A DNA stretch of 47,939 nucleotides from DAITQM01 sp039794245 (lineage in GTDB: Bacteria; Pseudomonadota; Gammaproteobacteria; Xanthomonadales; Wenzhouxiangellaceae). The stretch is taken from assembly GCA_039794245.1 (NCBI GenBank), contig JBDIVS010000023.1:1-47939 (forward strand), written 5' to 3'. The stretch's first letter is position 1. The number at the start of each line of letters is the position of its first letter. Under the pieces are notes generated by a model, which had not been told where the DNA came from, ran no database searches, and saw only the letters and a program-made list of their open reading frames with translations. Positions 1-8,500 of this stretch are shown in pieces. Position numbers and translations under genes: made by a program.

Positions 1-1
1 C

Positions 2-127
2 AACCATCATCTTCCCCAGAGAGCGCTCGGCCACACCACGCCCATCGAGGCCATGAAGAAATGGTATGCTGCGAAACCTGATTTATTCATCTCAAGACCA
101 CGTAATCGTCCGGGACCTGACACCTAG
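2..127 (+). CDS. IS481-like transposase, C-terminal end (cut by window edge)
   Basis: Reading from base 2 gives 41 residues that end at a TAG (125-127). The stretch LPQRALGHTTPIEAMKKWY followed by KPDLF and a terminal NRPGPDT matches the usual end of IS481-type DDE transposases (typical pattern: PQRALxxxTPIxAxKxWxxxKPxLF). The catalytic core lies outside the window. The next gene begins only about 30 bp downstream, so the right end of the insertion sequence must be very close or lost. Family assignment is from memory of the consensus. Confidence 0.7.
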   Translation, partial: NHHLPQRALGHTTPIEAMKKWYAAKPDLFISRPRNRPGPDT

Positions 128-158
128 GCAGCAGTCAATCTCCAAAGGAAATAGCATC

Positions 159-500
159 ATGGCCAAGTACCTGATCTCCTTTCCCAGCGCTGCGATGGTC
201 GTGCCCGAAGACGAGTGGGAGGCGGTGAGTCGCGACGCGCATGCCGTGATCGACGAGGCGAAAGCCGCAGGCGTCTACGTCTTCGGCGGCGGCATCGACG
301 AAGGCGTGCCGCCCGTTCTTGTCGCAGCAGACGGAGCAGTCGCCGAGGGCGGCTACCCATGGGCACCCCCTCTTGACGGCGGCTTCACTGTGCTCGAACT
401 CCCCTCACGCGTGGAGGCCGTCGCGTGGGCCGCGCGCATCGCGAAGGCCTGTCGTTGTGACCAAGAGCTACGCGTTTTCGGGTTCGACCCGCAGTCCTGA
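159..500 (+). CDS. YCII/DGPF-family protein
   Basis: Small single-domain protein of 113 residues, MAKYLISFPSAAMVV to FGFDPQS. It has the YCII ferredoxin-like layout: an N-terminal beta strand (KYLISF), a central GGGIDEG turn with PPV, and the late segment DGGFTVLELPSRVEAVAWAARIA, which matches the conserved strand-helix of the family (GGFxxxExxSxxEAxxWA). The family is structurally related to muconolactone isomerase; its substrate is unknown. I chose the ATG at 159 because AAAGGA lies about 10 nt upstream and the domain starts there; an upstream ATG at 66 would run through the transposase end. YCII proteins are the classical genomic partner of ECF42 sigma factors, and one is encoded at 2798. 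Confidence 0.75.
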   Translation: MAKYLISFPSAAMVVPEDEWEAVSRDAHAVIDEAKAAGVYVFGGGIDEGVPPVLVAADGAVAEGGYPWAPPLDGGFTVLELPSRVEAVAWAARIAKACRCDQELRVFGFDPQS

Positions 501-557
501 GAGCGGCATGGAAATGGTGCAGAAAGTGCGACCTAATTCAAGCGTTTGGGATGACAT

Positions 558-941
558 ATGACGATGACGCGCGAGAACAGTGAGGCATTCGCGGCCCGAT
601 GGGCGGAGGCATGGAATCGTCGTGCCGTAGAAGCAGTCCTGGAGCATTTCCATGAGGACATTGTCTTTACCAGCCCCACGGCTCTCGCGGTAGTGGGCTC
701 ACCCATTGTCCGCGGCAAGGATGCGCTCCGCGAGTATTGGACTGCAGCACTTGCGCGCACCGGTTCGCTTCGGTTCACCGTAGATCACGTGCTGTGGGAT
801 CCTGTGCGTCGCGAGCTTGCCATCATCTACACGTCCGATACCGATGGAAGGACCAAGAGGGTGTCCGAGAACCTCGCATTCAACGAAGATGGGCAGGTAG
901 TGGCCGCGGAAGTGTTTCACGGCGTCCCCGGTCCGACATGA
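558..941 (+). CDS. SnoaL-like / NTF2-fold protein
   Basis: 127 residues with the typical opening of small NTF2-like proteins: FAARWAEAWNRRAVEAVLEHFHEDIVFTSP (an amphipathic helix, then a strand containing the D in HEDIVF), followed by VRGKDALREYWTAAL and a beta-rich second half (VDHVLWDPVRRELAIIYTS, SENLAFNEDGQVVAAEVFHG). Proteins of this fold act as polyketide cyclases, hydrolases or orphan binding proteins; the substrate cannot be told from the sequence. Two in-frame ATGs (558 and 564) are possible. It sits between the YCII gene and an attC-like site, as small integron cassette genes often do. Confidence 0.7.
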   Translation: MTMTRENSEAFAARWAEAWNRRAVEAVLEHFHEDIVFTSPTALAVVGSPIVRGKDALREYWTAALARTGSLRFTVDHVLWDPVRRELAIIYTSDTDGRTKRVSENLAFNEDGQVVAAEVFHGVPGPT

Positions 942-953
942 GTACAGCATGCT

Positions 954-1020
954 ATCCAACAAGACGCTCCAGCCGGCCGCTCAAACCGCTGCGCGGTTTC
1001 ACATTGGCTGAGCTTAGTCA
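954..1020 (+). other. Degenerate integron attC-like site
   Basis: Starts with ATCCAAC (954-960), which fits the R'' consensus RYYYAAC. A partly complementary pair follows: GCTCCAGCC on the left, and GGCTGAGC on the right (complement GCTCAGCC). The one-base difference resembles the extrahelical base of attC sites. Between them is a hairpin AAACCGC-TGC-GCGGTTT. The right end reads CTTAGTC rather than GTTRRRY, so the site looks degraded. An AraC gene starts 17 bp downstream, the usual cassette spacing. No integrase is in the window. Confidence 0.45.
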
Positions 1021-1036
1021 TGAGGCGCGATGACGC

Positions 1037-1633
1037 ATGACTCAGAGTCCCGAACTATTGCGACGGTTGCTGCGAGCAAAAGATCGGATGGATGGCGCGT
1101 CCCATGAGGAATGGCCTGTTCATCGATTGGCGCAAGTGAGTGCCGTTTCGGAGGCACACTTCGCGCGCTCGTTCAAAGACGCTTTCGGAGTCCCTCCGCA
1201 CCGTTATCTGCTCACACGTCGAATCGAGCGAGCCATTGCGCTGCTCCGCGACTCCGATCTATCCATTACGGAGGTTGCATTCCAGACTGGCTGGAACAGC
1301 CTTGGCACCTTTGGGCGCATCTTTCACAACATCACGGGCGAAACCCCCGGATATCTCCGAGCACGCGAGCGATCTGTACCACACGGGCGAGAGCATGTAC
1401 CAGAGTGCATTGTGCGCGCCGCCCACCGTCCAGACCTCAAGATCGCAGTTTCGGAGAAGCGACGCCGGCTTGTACCTGTTCGTGCTTCCATATGCAGCCA
1501 AATGGCGCGCCGGCGAACGCGCCTAACGATTCACTCCAGCGGACGCCGTACCGGCGCCGTTGATTTCCGATGTAGGTGCCTATCAATTCCAGCAGGTATC
1601 GCGAATGAAGCCTCAATCAGAGTCCTCGACTGA
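1037..1633 (+). CDS. AraC-family regulator, probably frameshifted at its 3' end
   Basis: Residues 1-110 form a complete AraC DNA-binding domain with two helix-turn-helix motifs: VHRLAQVSAVSEAHFARSFKDAFGV, then the linker PPHRYLLTRRIERAIALLR, then DSDLSITEVAFQTGWNSLGTFGRIF, and the closing GETPGYLRAR. There is no separate sensor domain, so it belongs to the short AraC group whose DNA-binding domain is N-terminal. After VPECIVRAAHRP (about 1430) the expected family tail continues in another frame (RPQDRSFGEATP), so a one-base frameshift near 1425-1440 is likely. The last 60-odd codons of this ORF are then read-through that crosses an attC-like site. Its targets are unknown. Confidence 0.65.
   Translation: MTQSPELLRRLLRAKDRMDGASHEEWPVHRLAQVSAVSEAHFARSFKDAFGVPPHRYLLTRRIERAIALLRDSDLSITEVAFQTGWNSLGTFGRIFHNITGETPGYLRARERSVPHGREHVPECIVRAAHRPDLKIAVSEKRRRLVPVRASICSQMARRRTRLTIHSSGRRTGAVDFRCRCLSIPAGIANEASIRVLD
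1521..1560 (+). other. Left half of an attC-like site
   Basis: GCCTAAC at 1521-1527 is a perfect R'' core. It is followed by GATTCACTCCAGCGGACGCC and a GGCGCC hairpin, very like the left arms of attC sites of xanthomonad and environmental integrons. The expected right arm with GTTRRRY is not visible before the next gene, so the site is truncated. In one reading frame a TAA lies inside this core, as is common for integron cassettes. Confidence 0.4.
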
Positions 1634-2198
1634 ACTGCCGCTCCGTTACTTTGAGCAGCAACAAGACTGGGCTGCCTGGCTTAATGAAAATCACGCCTCA
1701 TCGCCTGGGGTATGGTTGCAGCTCGCAAAGAAGGGCGCTGCTGCGTCGTCAGTTTCATACGATGAAGCCGTCGAAATTGCACTTTGTTTTGGCTGGATAG
1801 ATGGACAAATGCGGGCGCACAGTGATCAATTCTGGCTCCAGAAATTTACTCGACGCTAGGACAAAAGCGTTTGGTCGAAGATAAATCGGGATAAGGCGCT
1901 TGCCCTGATCGAGGCAAAAAAGAGGAAACCCGCCGGGCTCAATGAAATTGAGCGGGCGAAGGCCGACGGGCGATGGGATGCTGCATATGACTCATCCAGC
2001 AAGGCAGCTGTACCAAGCGATTTTCAATCCGCGCTGGATGGCAATGTACGAGCCAAGGCGTTCTTCGAAACGCTCGATAGCCGGAATCGGTACGCTATTC
2101 TGTTCAGGATTCAAACTGCCAAGAAAGCCGAAACACGCGCGAAGCGAATTTCACAGTTCGTTCTAATGCTGGGACGGCACAAGAAGGTGCATCCATGA
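1605..2198 (+). pseudogene. YdeI/OmdA-family gene interrupted by one amber codon
   Basis: The frame opens with MKPQSESSTELPLRYF, contains the family signature EIALCFGWIDGQM, and hits a TAG at 1857-1859. The same frame then continues without any shift: VWSKINRDKALALIEAKKRKP, LNEIERAKADGRWDAAYD, RAKAFFETLDSRNRYAILFR, QTAKKAETRAKRISQFV, ending at TGA 2196-2198. The total of about 197 codons is normal for this family (YdeI, OmdA; bacteriocin and antimicrobial-peptide tolerance in some bacteria). Only one base separates it from an intact gene. Its stop overlaps the ATG of the cupin gene (ATGA), which suggests coupling when it was intact. It may be a pseudogene, a sequencing error or a readthrough codon. 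Confidence 0.75.
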
Positions 2199-2713
2199 CC
2201 AAGCCCATCGTCAACATTGCCGACATCACCCTGGAGCCGCGGCCGGCGGCCTTCGCGCCGACGGGCGAGGCGGCGGAACGCTATGAAGCGAAGATGGGGT
2301 TCATCGCCCCGCTCATCGGCGCCCGGAAACTCGGGTACAACATCACGGCCGTGCCGCCCGGCAAGCGCGCATTCCCGGCGCACAACCATCACGCGAACGA
2401 AGAGATGTTCTTCGTCCTGCAAGGCACCGGTGAGCTTCACGTCGGCGCGGATATCTGGCCTGTCCGCGCCGGCGACGTAATCGCGTGCCCGGCGGGCGGC
2501 AAGGAGACGGCGCACCAGATCGTCAATACAGGCGACGAGGAATTGCGCTACTTGGCCGTGAGCACGAAACTGTCACCGGAACTGGTCGAGTATCCGGACT
2601 CCGGCAAGTTCGGCGTGCTGGCCGAGCTGCCCGCAAGCGCCGAAGGCAAGCCGCAACGCTTCATGTTCATCGGGCGTGAAAGTCAGTGCCTCAGCTATTG
2701 GGACGGCGAGTGA
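2195..2713 (+). CDS. Cupin-domain protein
   Basis: 172 residues. The double cupin motif is visible: motif 1 PAHNHHANEEMFFVLQGTGE supplies the His-His-Glu metal ligands, and motif 2 PVRAGDVIACPAGGKETAHQ supplies the last His. The region before it (GFIAPLIGARKLGYNITAVPPG) is the first beta strands of the barrel. Such small cupins bind a divalent metal and act as isomerases, dioxygenases or sugar-binding proteins; the substrate is not readable here. The ATG overlaps the stop of the YdeI-like gene by 4 nt, so both were probably one transcript. Confidence 0.8.
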   Translation: MTKPIVNIADITLEPRPAAFAPTGEAAERYEAKMGFIAPLIGARKLGYNITAVPPGKRAFPAHNHHANEEMFFVLQGTGELHVGADIWPVRAGDVIACPAGGKETAHQIVNTGDEELRYLAVSTKLSPELVEYPDSGKFGVLAELPASAEGKPQRFMFIGRESQCLSYWDGE

Positions 2714-2797
2714 CGGTCGAGCGGCCTTTGGACGCTCGATGAGGAAAATAGGCGGCGACAGCGCTGCACATCGCGTCGTCGCAAGGGCTGCTGAACC

Positions 2798-4084
2798 ATG
2801 AAGGACACCGAGCAACAAGTCAGCAGCGCCGTCGCCGCCATCTGGCGCATCGAGTCTGCGAAGGTCGTCGGCGCCGTCGCGCGCCTGACGCGCGACCTCG
2901 GTCTTGCCGAGGACTGCGCGCAGGACGCACTCGTCGCCGCACTCGAAACCTGGCCCGCCGCGGGTATTCCCGACAATCCCGGCGCCTGGCTCACGACCGT
3001 GGCCAAGCGCCGCGCGCTCGACCGCATTCGCCACACACGGCTGGCCGACGCCAAATCCGCCGAGCTCGCGTTCGAACTCGACGCGGCGCACGCGGCGCGC
3101 GAGGCGGAACTTGCCGACGCGCGCGATGCGGCGCTCGATGACGACATCGGCGACGACGTGCTGCGGCTCATCTTCACGGCCTGCCACCCGCTGCTCGCTC
3201 CCGAAGCGCGCGCCGCGCTCACGCTCAAGGTGGTCGGCGGCCTGTCCACCGAGGAAATCGCCCGCGCCTATCTCAAGCCCGAGGCGACCGTCGCCCAGCG
3301 CATCGTGCGCGCCAAGCGCACGCTCGCCGAGGCGCACGTGCCCTTCGAAGTGCCGCGCGGTGCGGAACTTGGCGCGCGGCTCGCGTCGGTGCTGGAGGTC
3401 GTTTATCTCATCTTCAACGAGGGCTACGCCGCCACGGCCGGCAACGACTGGATGCGGCCGGCACTCTGCGACGAGGCGCTGCGGCTCGGGCAGGCGCTCG
3501 CCCAACGCATGCCCGATACGACGGAAGTCCTCGGGCTCGCGGCGCTCATGGACATCCAGGCCTCGCGGCTGGCCGCGCGCGCGGATGCTGAGGGTAATCC
3601 GGTGCTGCTCCTCGACCAGGACCGCGGCCGCTGGGACCGCGCCCTCATTCGCCGCGGGCTCGCCGCGCTCGCGCGCGCCGAGGCGCTGCCCGGCGCCTTC
3701 GGCCCTTACACCCTACAGGCCGCGATCGCCGCCTGCCATGCGCGCGCCGCGACCGGAGCCGACACCGACTGGGCGCGCATCGTGGCGCTCTACGATGCCC
3801 TCGCAGCGCTCGCGCCCTCGCCGGTCGTCGCGCTCAATCGGGCGGTGGCGGTCGGCATGGCATTCGGGCCCGCGGCCGCGCTCGAACTGGTGAATGAGCT
3901 CGTGAACGAGCCCGCGCTCGATAACTACCACCTGCTGCCGAGCGTGCGCGGCGATCTCCTCGCGAAGCTCGACCGCCTCGACGAGGCGCGCGCCGAATTC
4001 GAACGCGCCGCGACACTCGCCCGCAACGCCCGCGAACGCGCGCTGCTCTATGCGCGCGCGGCGGCGTGCCGAATGGAACAGTGA
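2798..4084 (+). CDS. ECF-type RNA polymerase sigma factor with C-terminal TPR-like extension (ECF42 type)
   Basis: 428 residues. Sigma2 region: AIWRIESAKVVGAVARLTRDLGLAEDCAQDALVAALETW, then DNPGAWLTTVAKRRALDRIR. Sigma4 region about residues 130-185: ARAALTLKVVGGLSTEEIARAYLKPEATVAQRIVRAK, a recognisable HTH. The long C-terminal half (YLIFNEGYAAT, then Ala/Leu-rich helices such as ALAPSPVVALNRAVAVGMAFG) is the TPR-like extension of the ECF42 group. These sigma factors lack an obvious anti-sigma factor and are usually encoded beside a YCII/DGPF gene; here one sits 2.3 kb upstream, beyond intervening cassette-like genes. The coding strand is extremely GC-rich, unlike the interrupted genes before it. 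Confidence 0.88.
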   Translation: MKDTEQQVSSAVAAIWRIESAKVVGAVARLTRDLGLAEDCAQDALVAALETWPAAGIPDNPGAWLTTVAKRRALDRIRHTRLADAKSAELAFELDAAHAAREAELADARDAALDDDIGDDVLRLIFTACHPLLAPEARAALTLKVVGGLSTEEIARAYLKPEATVAQRIVRAKRTLAEAHVPFEVPRGAELGARLASVLEVVYLIFNEGYAATAGNDWMRPALCDEALRLGQALAQRMPDTTEVLGLAALMDIQASRLAARADAEGNPVLLLDQDRGRWDRALIRRGLAALARAEALPGAFGPYTLQAAIAACHARAATGADTDWARIVALYDALAALAPSPVVALNRAVAVGMAFGPAAALELVNELVNEPALDNYHLLPSVRGDLLAKLDRLDEARAEFERAATLARNARERALLYARAAACRMEQ

Positions 4085-4143
4085 GCGTCGTTCGATCGAA
4101 AAACGTGCCAGCCCAACCTTGGCCTGCGGCGCCTCGACCAGCG

Positions 4144-4338
4144 TCAGCACCATGGACTGGACGATGGGGAGAAGTACTGCGTCGTCGCCGGGTGCAAATA
4201 AATCAGATCCGTCTCGCCATAGTCGTAGACGAGCTGCGAGATCAACATCGTGATCTGGCCGCGATGGCGGATCTGGTGATGAAACAGATGGGTCAGCACG
4301 AGACCGAGCGGCAAGGTCACCGGTTGACTCTCGGCTGA
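4144..4338 (-). pseudogene. DinB-family remnant (C-terminal part)
   Basis: The minus strand reads AESQPVTLPLGLVLTHLFHHQ then IRHRGQITMLISQLVYDYGETDLI before a TGA at 4144-4146. The HLFxHQxxHRGQ signature with its metal-binding histidines is the end of DinB/YfiT-type proteins. The N-terminal two thirds are missing: an in-frame TGA sits at 4339-4341 just upstream, and the last residues (YLHPATTQYFSPSSSPWC) look out of register. It lies between the sigma factor and a ParB-like gene, in a stretch with no intact gene. Confidence 0.6.
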
Positions 4339-4401
4339 TCAAGGCCTCAGGCTGGTCTCTCGACAAGTCATCCAACCCGAAGGATGCTCGTGCGACGGTA
4401 A

Positions 4402-4833
4402 TCAGCGATCGATAATGGCCCGCTGCTCGTCCCATAGCAGTGGCGTCCCCGACGCCAGATCGAACAGGGTCACTTCCGGCGGCAGCGTATCGTCCAGGAT
4501 CGCGGTCACGATGTCCGGCGCCAGCGTGGTGAGGTTGACCATCCGGCTCACGTAGCTATTGTCGATCCCCTCCCGCGCGGCGATCTCCTTCAGTGATTTC
4601 GCTTCCCCCAACGTAAGCCACGCCAGCCAGCGATGCCCCCTCGCCAGCGCCAACTGGAGCGGCGTCGGGGTTACGTCCCACGACCGCACGGGAGCGGTTT
4701 CGCCGCTCGGCAGCGTGACCCGCTTGCGCCCGCTACGGCGTTTGATCTGGATCGGCACGGACAGGGTCAACCTGCCGTCACTCGTCTGGAGGATGTCCGG
4801 CTCGCCGGTCTTCAGGATGCGGATGTCACTCAT
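4402..4833 (-). CDS. ParB-like HTH protein, probably phage or recombinase associated
   Basis: 143 residues. The centre has a ParB/KorB-type helix-turn-helix: LTLGEAKSLKEIAAREGIDNSYVSRMVNLTTLAPDIVTAI. The N-terminal part (MSDIRILKTGEPDILQTSDG, then VPIQIKRRSGRKRVTLPSGE) is basic and resembles small proteins that accompany large serine recombinases and prophage modules. No recombinase is seen nearby. The end (ASGTPLLWDEQRAIIDR) resembles the closing segment of such proteins. The start codon lies exactly where a truncated holin-like frame begins on the other strand, so this is probably one side of a deletion junction. I do not know its precise function. Confidence 0.6.
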   Translation of the reverse strand: MSDIRILKTGEPDILQTSDGRLTLSVPIQIKRRSGRKRVTLPSGETAPVRSWDVTPTPLQLALARGHRWLAWLTLGEAKSLKEIAAREGIDNSYVSRMVNLTTLAPDIVTAILDDTLPPEVTLFDLASGTPLLWDEQRAIIDR

Positions 4834-4943
4834 GCCAGCGCCTCCTCCGTCTGCTCGGCGGCCTCCTCGGCAGGGCCTTCCGCCTGGCGCCCGAGATCCT
4901 CAAATGGCTCGACCGCAAGGGCGAGCGCGGCCACGAGCTGGCG

Positions 4944-5315
4944 ATGCAGGACCGGCTGCTTGCGTTCGATAAGCTGCGCGGTGCCCAGCGCATGGCCGAG
5001 ATCGGCGCCGCCGGCGAGGCCGCCTGGAACAGCGGTGCGGTCGAGGCCTTGCGCGAGGCCGTCGCCGCCCAAGGCCAACGGTCCGGTGTGCGGTGGGCCG
5101 ATGCGCTCTCCAGCAGTGTGCGGCCGGTCATCACCTACTGGTTCATGGCGCTGTACTGCGCGACCAAAACAGCAACAGTCGCAGCCGCTGTGACGGGTGG
5201 CGCAGGCTGGGGCGTTGCCATCCTGTATGCATGGACGGAGGCCGATCAGGCGCTATGGGCCGGGGTGCTGAATTTCTGGTTCCTCGGGCGCGTGTTCGAC
5301 CGGGTGCGACCGTGA
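4944..5315 (+). CDS. Phage holin-like protein (3TM type), 5' truncated
   Basis: 123 residues from the first ATG. The same frame carries family-like sequence upstream to about 4860 (LLGRAFRLAPEILKWLDRK) without a start codon, so the gene appears to have lost its 5' end at about 4835. Visible features are a charged helix (QDRLLAFDKLRGAQRMAEIG), SGVRWADALSSSVRP, and membrane segments VITYWFMALYCATKTATVAA and LWAGVLNFWFLGRVF. The layout resembles the 3TM holin family of Mu-like phages and gene-transfer agents. It lies between a ParB-like gene and a truncated winged-helix gene, so it is probably a prophage leftover and not functional. Confidence 0.5.
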   Translation: MQDRLLAFDKLRGAQRMAEIGAAGEAAWNSGAVEALREAVAAQGQRSGVRWADALSSSVRPVITYWFMALYCATKTATVAAAVTGGAGWGVAILYAWTEADQALWAGVLNFWFLGRVFDRVRP

Positions 5316-5332
5316 TCGAGGTGCCGAAAACG

Positions 5333-5509
5333 GCCATCGAGCTGGCCAATCGCTGCATTGGTTTCCAGAGCTTGGCTGCTGTCTTTCTTGGCCTGACATT
5401 CCTCGGGGTACGTGGCAAATACCCACTCGGCGATCTGCCGCGCAGTGAATTTTTCTTCGGGCCGATCTTTCAGGTAGCCGATGACGGCCTTTGCCAAATT
5501 GAGTGCCAT
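5333..5509 (-). pseudogene. Winged-helix protein remnant downstream of hsdR
   Basis: The minus strand starts MALNLAKAVIGYLKDRPEEK and continues FTARQIAEWVFATYPEECQAKK. This is the N-terminal domain of a protein often encoded next to type I restriction genes. The frame loses all resemblance at about 5333 and then runs into the antisense of the holin-like gene, so only about 58 residues survive. It begins 11 bp after the hsdR stop and was probably the last gene of the restriction operon before a deletion or insertion joined it to phage DNA. Confidence 0.55.
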
Positions 5510-5520
5510 TCTTCGTGTCC

Positions 5521-8500
5521 TCACGCCAATCCGAAATACCGCTCGAAGAACGCGGAGAGCTTGTCCAGTACCGTCTGCTTCTTCAGCGCGTGGCTGTTAT
5601 TCTTGGTGAACCGGGACACCGGCGGCAGTATCTTCGTGATGGCGGTGCCGCCACTGGGGACGCTGCCGTCGCGGAAGGCGTTGTCGATGAAGGTGTGCGT
5701 GGCTTCGGCGTTCAGGTTTTCCTCCGCAATGATGCGCTCCAGTTCTTCTATCCTTTTCGCCGCCACGAACGCCTGCCACTGGGCGTCCACCTTTGCCTTC
5801 GTGTTCACCGAATCGACGAACTGTTCGATCAAGTCTTTTTTGTTGCGCAGTCCGGGACTGGAATTGACGGCGCGCTCGATGGTGGCGCGGATTTCCTTGT
5901 CCTCGCCCGTGCCTTTCTTCTTCAGGTACTGCTCCACCAGCATCAGGATGTAATCGACGTTGATCTCGACCTGCTTGATCAGTTCGATCTCGAACACCAC
6001 ATCGTCGTTGATGCTTTCCTTCTCCGCCTCCGATGCGGCGCGGAACTCCGCGTACAGCTTCAGGTACAGGCTCTGGTAGTCCTGAAATTCGCGCTCGGTC
6101 AGGATTTCGTGCCCAGAAAAATCATCGAAGGCCGTCAGGATGTTCTTCAGCCGCAGGATGGCGCCGAACAGCTTGATGAACGCCTTTTGTGCCGCCTCGC
6201 CAACAATGGCTTTCCCGAGGGGGAATCCAGCCGTGAGTTCTCCGACGCGCTTTTCGTACTCCTCGTAGTACTCGGCATAGGGCTTTAACAGCACGATGCC
6301 CTTGGCGTCCTTGTTGCCAAACAGGGCGAGGGCGTCGTTGGTCTCCTGCTCCAGATTACGGAAGGAAACGATGTTGCCGTAGGTCTTGACCGAGTTGAGG
6401 ATGCGGTTGGTGCGCGAATAGGCCTGGATCAAGCCGTGCGCCTTCAGGTTCTTGTCCACCCACAGGGTGTTGAGCGTGGTGGCATCGAAGCCGGTCAGGA
6501 ACATATTGACCACGATCACCAGGTCCAGCTCACGTTGCTTCAGCCGCTGCGACAGGTCCTTGTAATAGTTCTGGAACTTGTCGGCGCTGGTATCGAAGCT
6601 GGTGCCGAACAGCGCGTTGTAGTCGGCGATGGCGGCGTCCAGAAAATCGCGTGAGCTGGCATCCAGTCCCTCGGTTTCAAACGCCTCCTCGCCCAGGAGG
6701 CCATCGGATTCTTCCTCGTTGGCGGCAAAACTGTAGATCAGGCCGACCTTGAGCCGCTGCGCCTCGGGCAACTTCTCTTGCTGTTTAACGAATTCCGCGT
6801 AGTAATGCTTGGCGGCGTCGATGGAGGCGCAGGCGAACAGCGAGTTGAAGCCGGCGAGGCGCTTGCCGTCGTGGCTGTAGGTGCTGGCATGTTTAGTTTT
6901 CTGGTCGAAGTGCTCGCGGATGTAGCCCACGATCTGCGTGATGCGCTCCGATGCCAATAGCGCCCGTTCGGTGTCGATCGCTGACACCTTTTTATCCTCG
7001 ATCTCCGGAGGCAATTTGATTGTGTTGATGTAATCGATACGAAACGGCAGCACGTTCTTGTCGTTGATGGCATCGACAATCGTGTAGCTGTGCAGCCTGT
7101 CGCCAAAGGCCTGCTGCGTGGTGCGCCGCAACGGGTTGCCGGTGGTGCCGGAGTTCTCGGCAAAGATGGGCGTGCCAGTGAAACCAAACAGGTGATAGCG
7201 CTTGAACACCCGGGTGATCTCGGCGTGCATGTCGCCGAACTGGCTGCGGTGGCATTCGTCGAAGATCACCACTACATGCGCCTCATACACCGGGTGTTTC
7301 TTGTTGTTGGCCACGAAGCGGGACAGCTTCTGAATAGTGGTGATGATGATGCGGGCATTGGGGTCTTCCAGCTGCTTTTGCAGCACCGCCGTGGATTTAT
7401 TCGAGTTGGCCGCGCCCTTCTCGAAGCGCTCGTATTCGCGCATGGTCTGGTAGTCCAGATCCTTGCGATCCACCACGAACAGCACCTTATCGATGTCCGG
7501 CAGGCCCCGGGCCAGTTGCGCCGCCTTGAAGCTGGTCAGCGTCTTGCCGCTGCCGGTGGTGTGCCAGATGTAGCCGCCCGCCGCCACCATGCCCAACTGT
7601 TTGTGATGGGTGGCGGTGGCAATGCGTTGCAGGATGCGCTCGGCGGCCACGATCTGGTAGGGCCGCATCACCAGCAGCTTGCGATCCACATCGAACACGC
7701 AGTATTTGGTAAGGACGTTCAGCAGCGTATGCTTGGCGAAGAAGGTCTTGGTGAAATCTGTGAGATCGGTGATGGGCCGGTTTCTCGCGTCGGCCCACCA
7801 GCTGGTGAAGGCGAAGCTGTTGGAGGTTTTGCTCTTGCTGCGTTTACCGGATTGCTCCTTCAAATGCCCGTCGCGCACGGTATTGCTGTAGTACTTGGTC
7901 AGCGTGCCGTTGCTGATGACGAAGATCTGCACATACTCGAACAAGCCCGAGCCCGCCCAGAAGCTGTCGCGCTGATAGCGGTTGATCTGGTTGAAGGCCT
8001 CGCGAATGTCCACGCCCCGGCGCTTCAATTCGATATGCACCATCGGCAGGCCGTTGACCAGCACCGTCACGTCATAACGGTTGGCGCGAGCGCCTGCGGC
8101 TTCGTACTGGTTAATGACCTGCAAGGCGTTGTTGTGGATGTTGGCCTTGTCGATCAAGTAGACGTTCTTGGTGGTGCCGTCGTCGCGCTTCAGGACTTGA
8201 ATGTGGTCTTCTTGAATGCGGGCGGTTTTTTCGAGGATGCCGTCGTTGGCGCCGGCAATGCGTGTGGTGAAAAATCGTTCCCACTCGGCATCGGAAAAGC
8301 TGATTTTGTTGAGCTTTTCCAGTTGGCGGCGCAGATTGGCCAGCAGCTCGGCCTCCGAGGAGATGGCCAGGTAGTCATAGGCTTGGTCTTGAAGTTGCTG
8401 GATGAAGGCTTTTTCCAGCTCTGCCTCAGACTGATAGGCCGTCTCCCGGACCCTATCGGGCAGAAATTCGGCGACGACCGTGCTTTCGTTTGATAGCGCA

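Noticed and set aside
157..366. Arg-rich minus-strand frame opposite the YCII gene
   Set aside because: Composition is that of an antisense shadow in GC-rich DNA; no motif or ribosome site.
2573..3505. Long open minus-strand frame of 310 codons opposite the sigma factor
   Set aside because: The opposite strand encodes a clear ECF sigma factor with domain motifs; the frame is a GC-rich shadow.
3713..4435. Long minus-strand frame across the sigma factor end and the DinB remnant
   Set aside because: It is out of frame with the DinB signature, which reads in a different minus-strand frame, and antisense to the sigma factor.
7090..8493. 467-codon plus-strand frame inside hsdR
   Set aside because: hsdR has full helicase and nuclease motifs on the minus strand; this frame has none and its residues are the mirror pattern.
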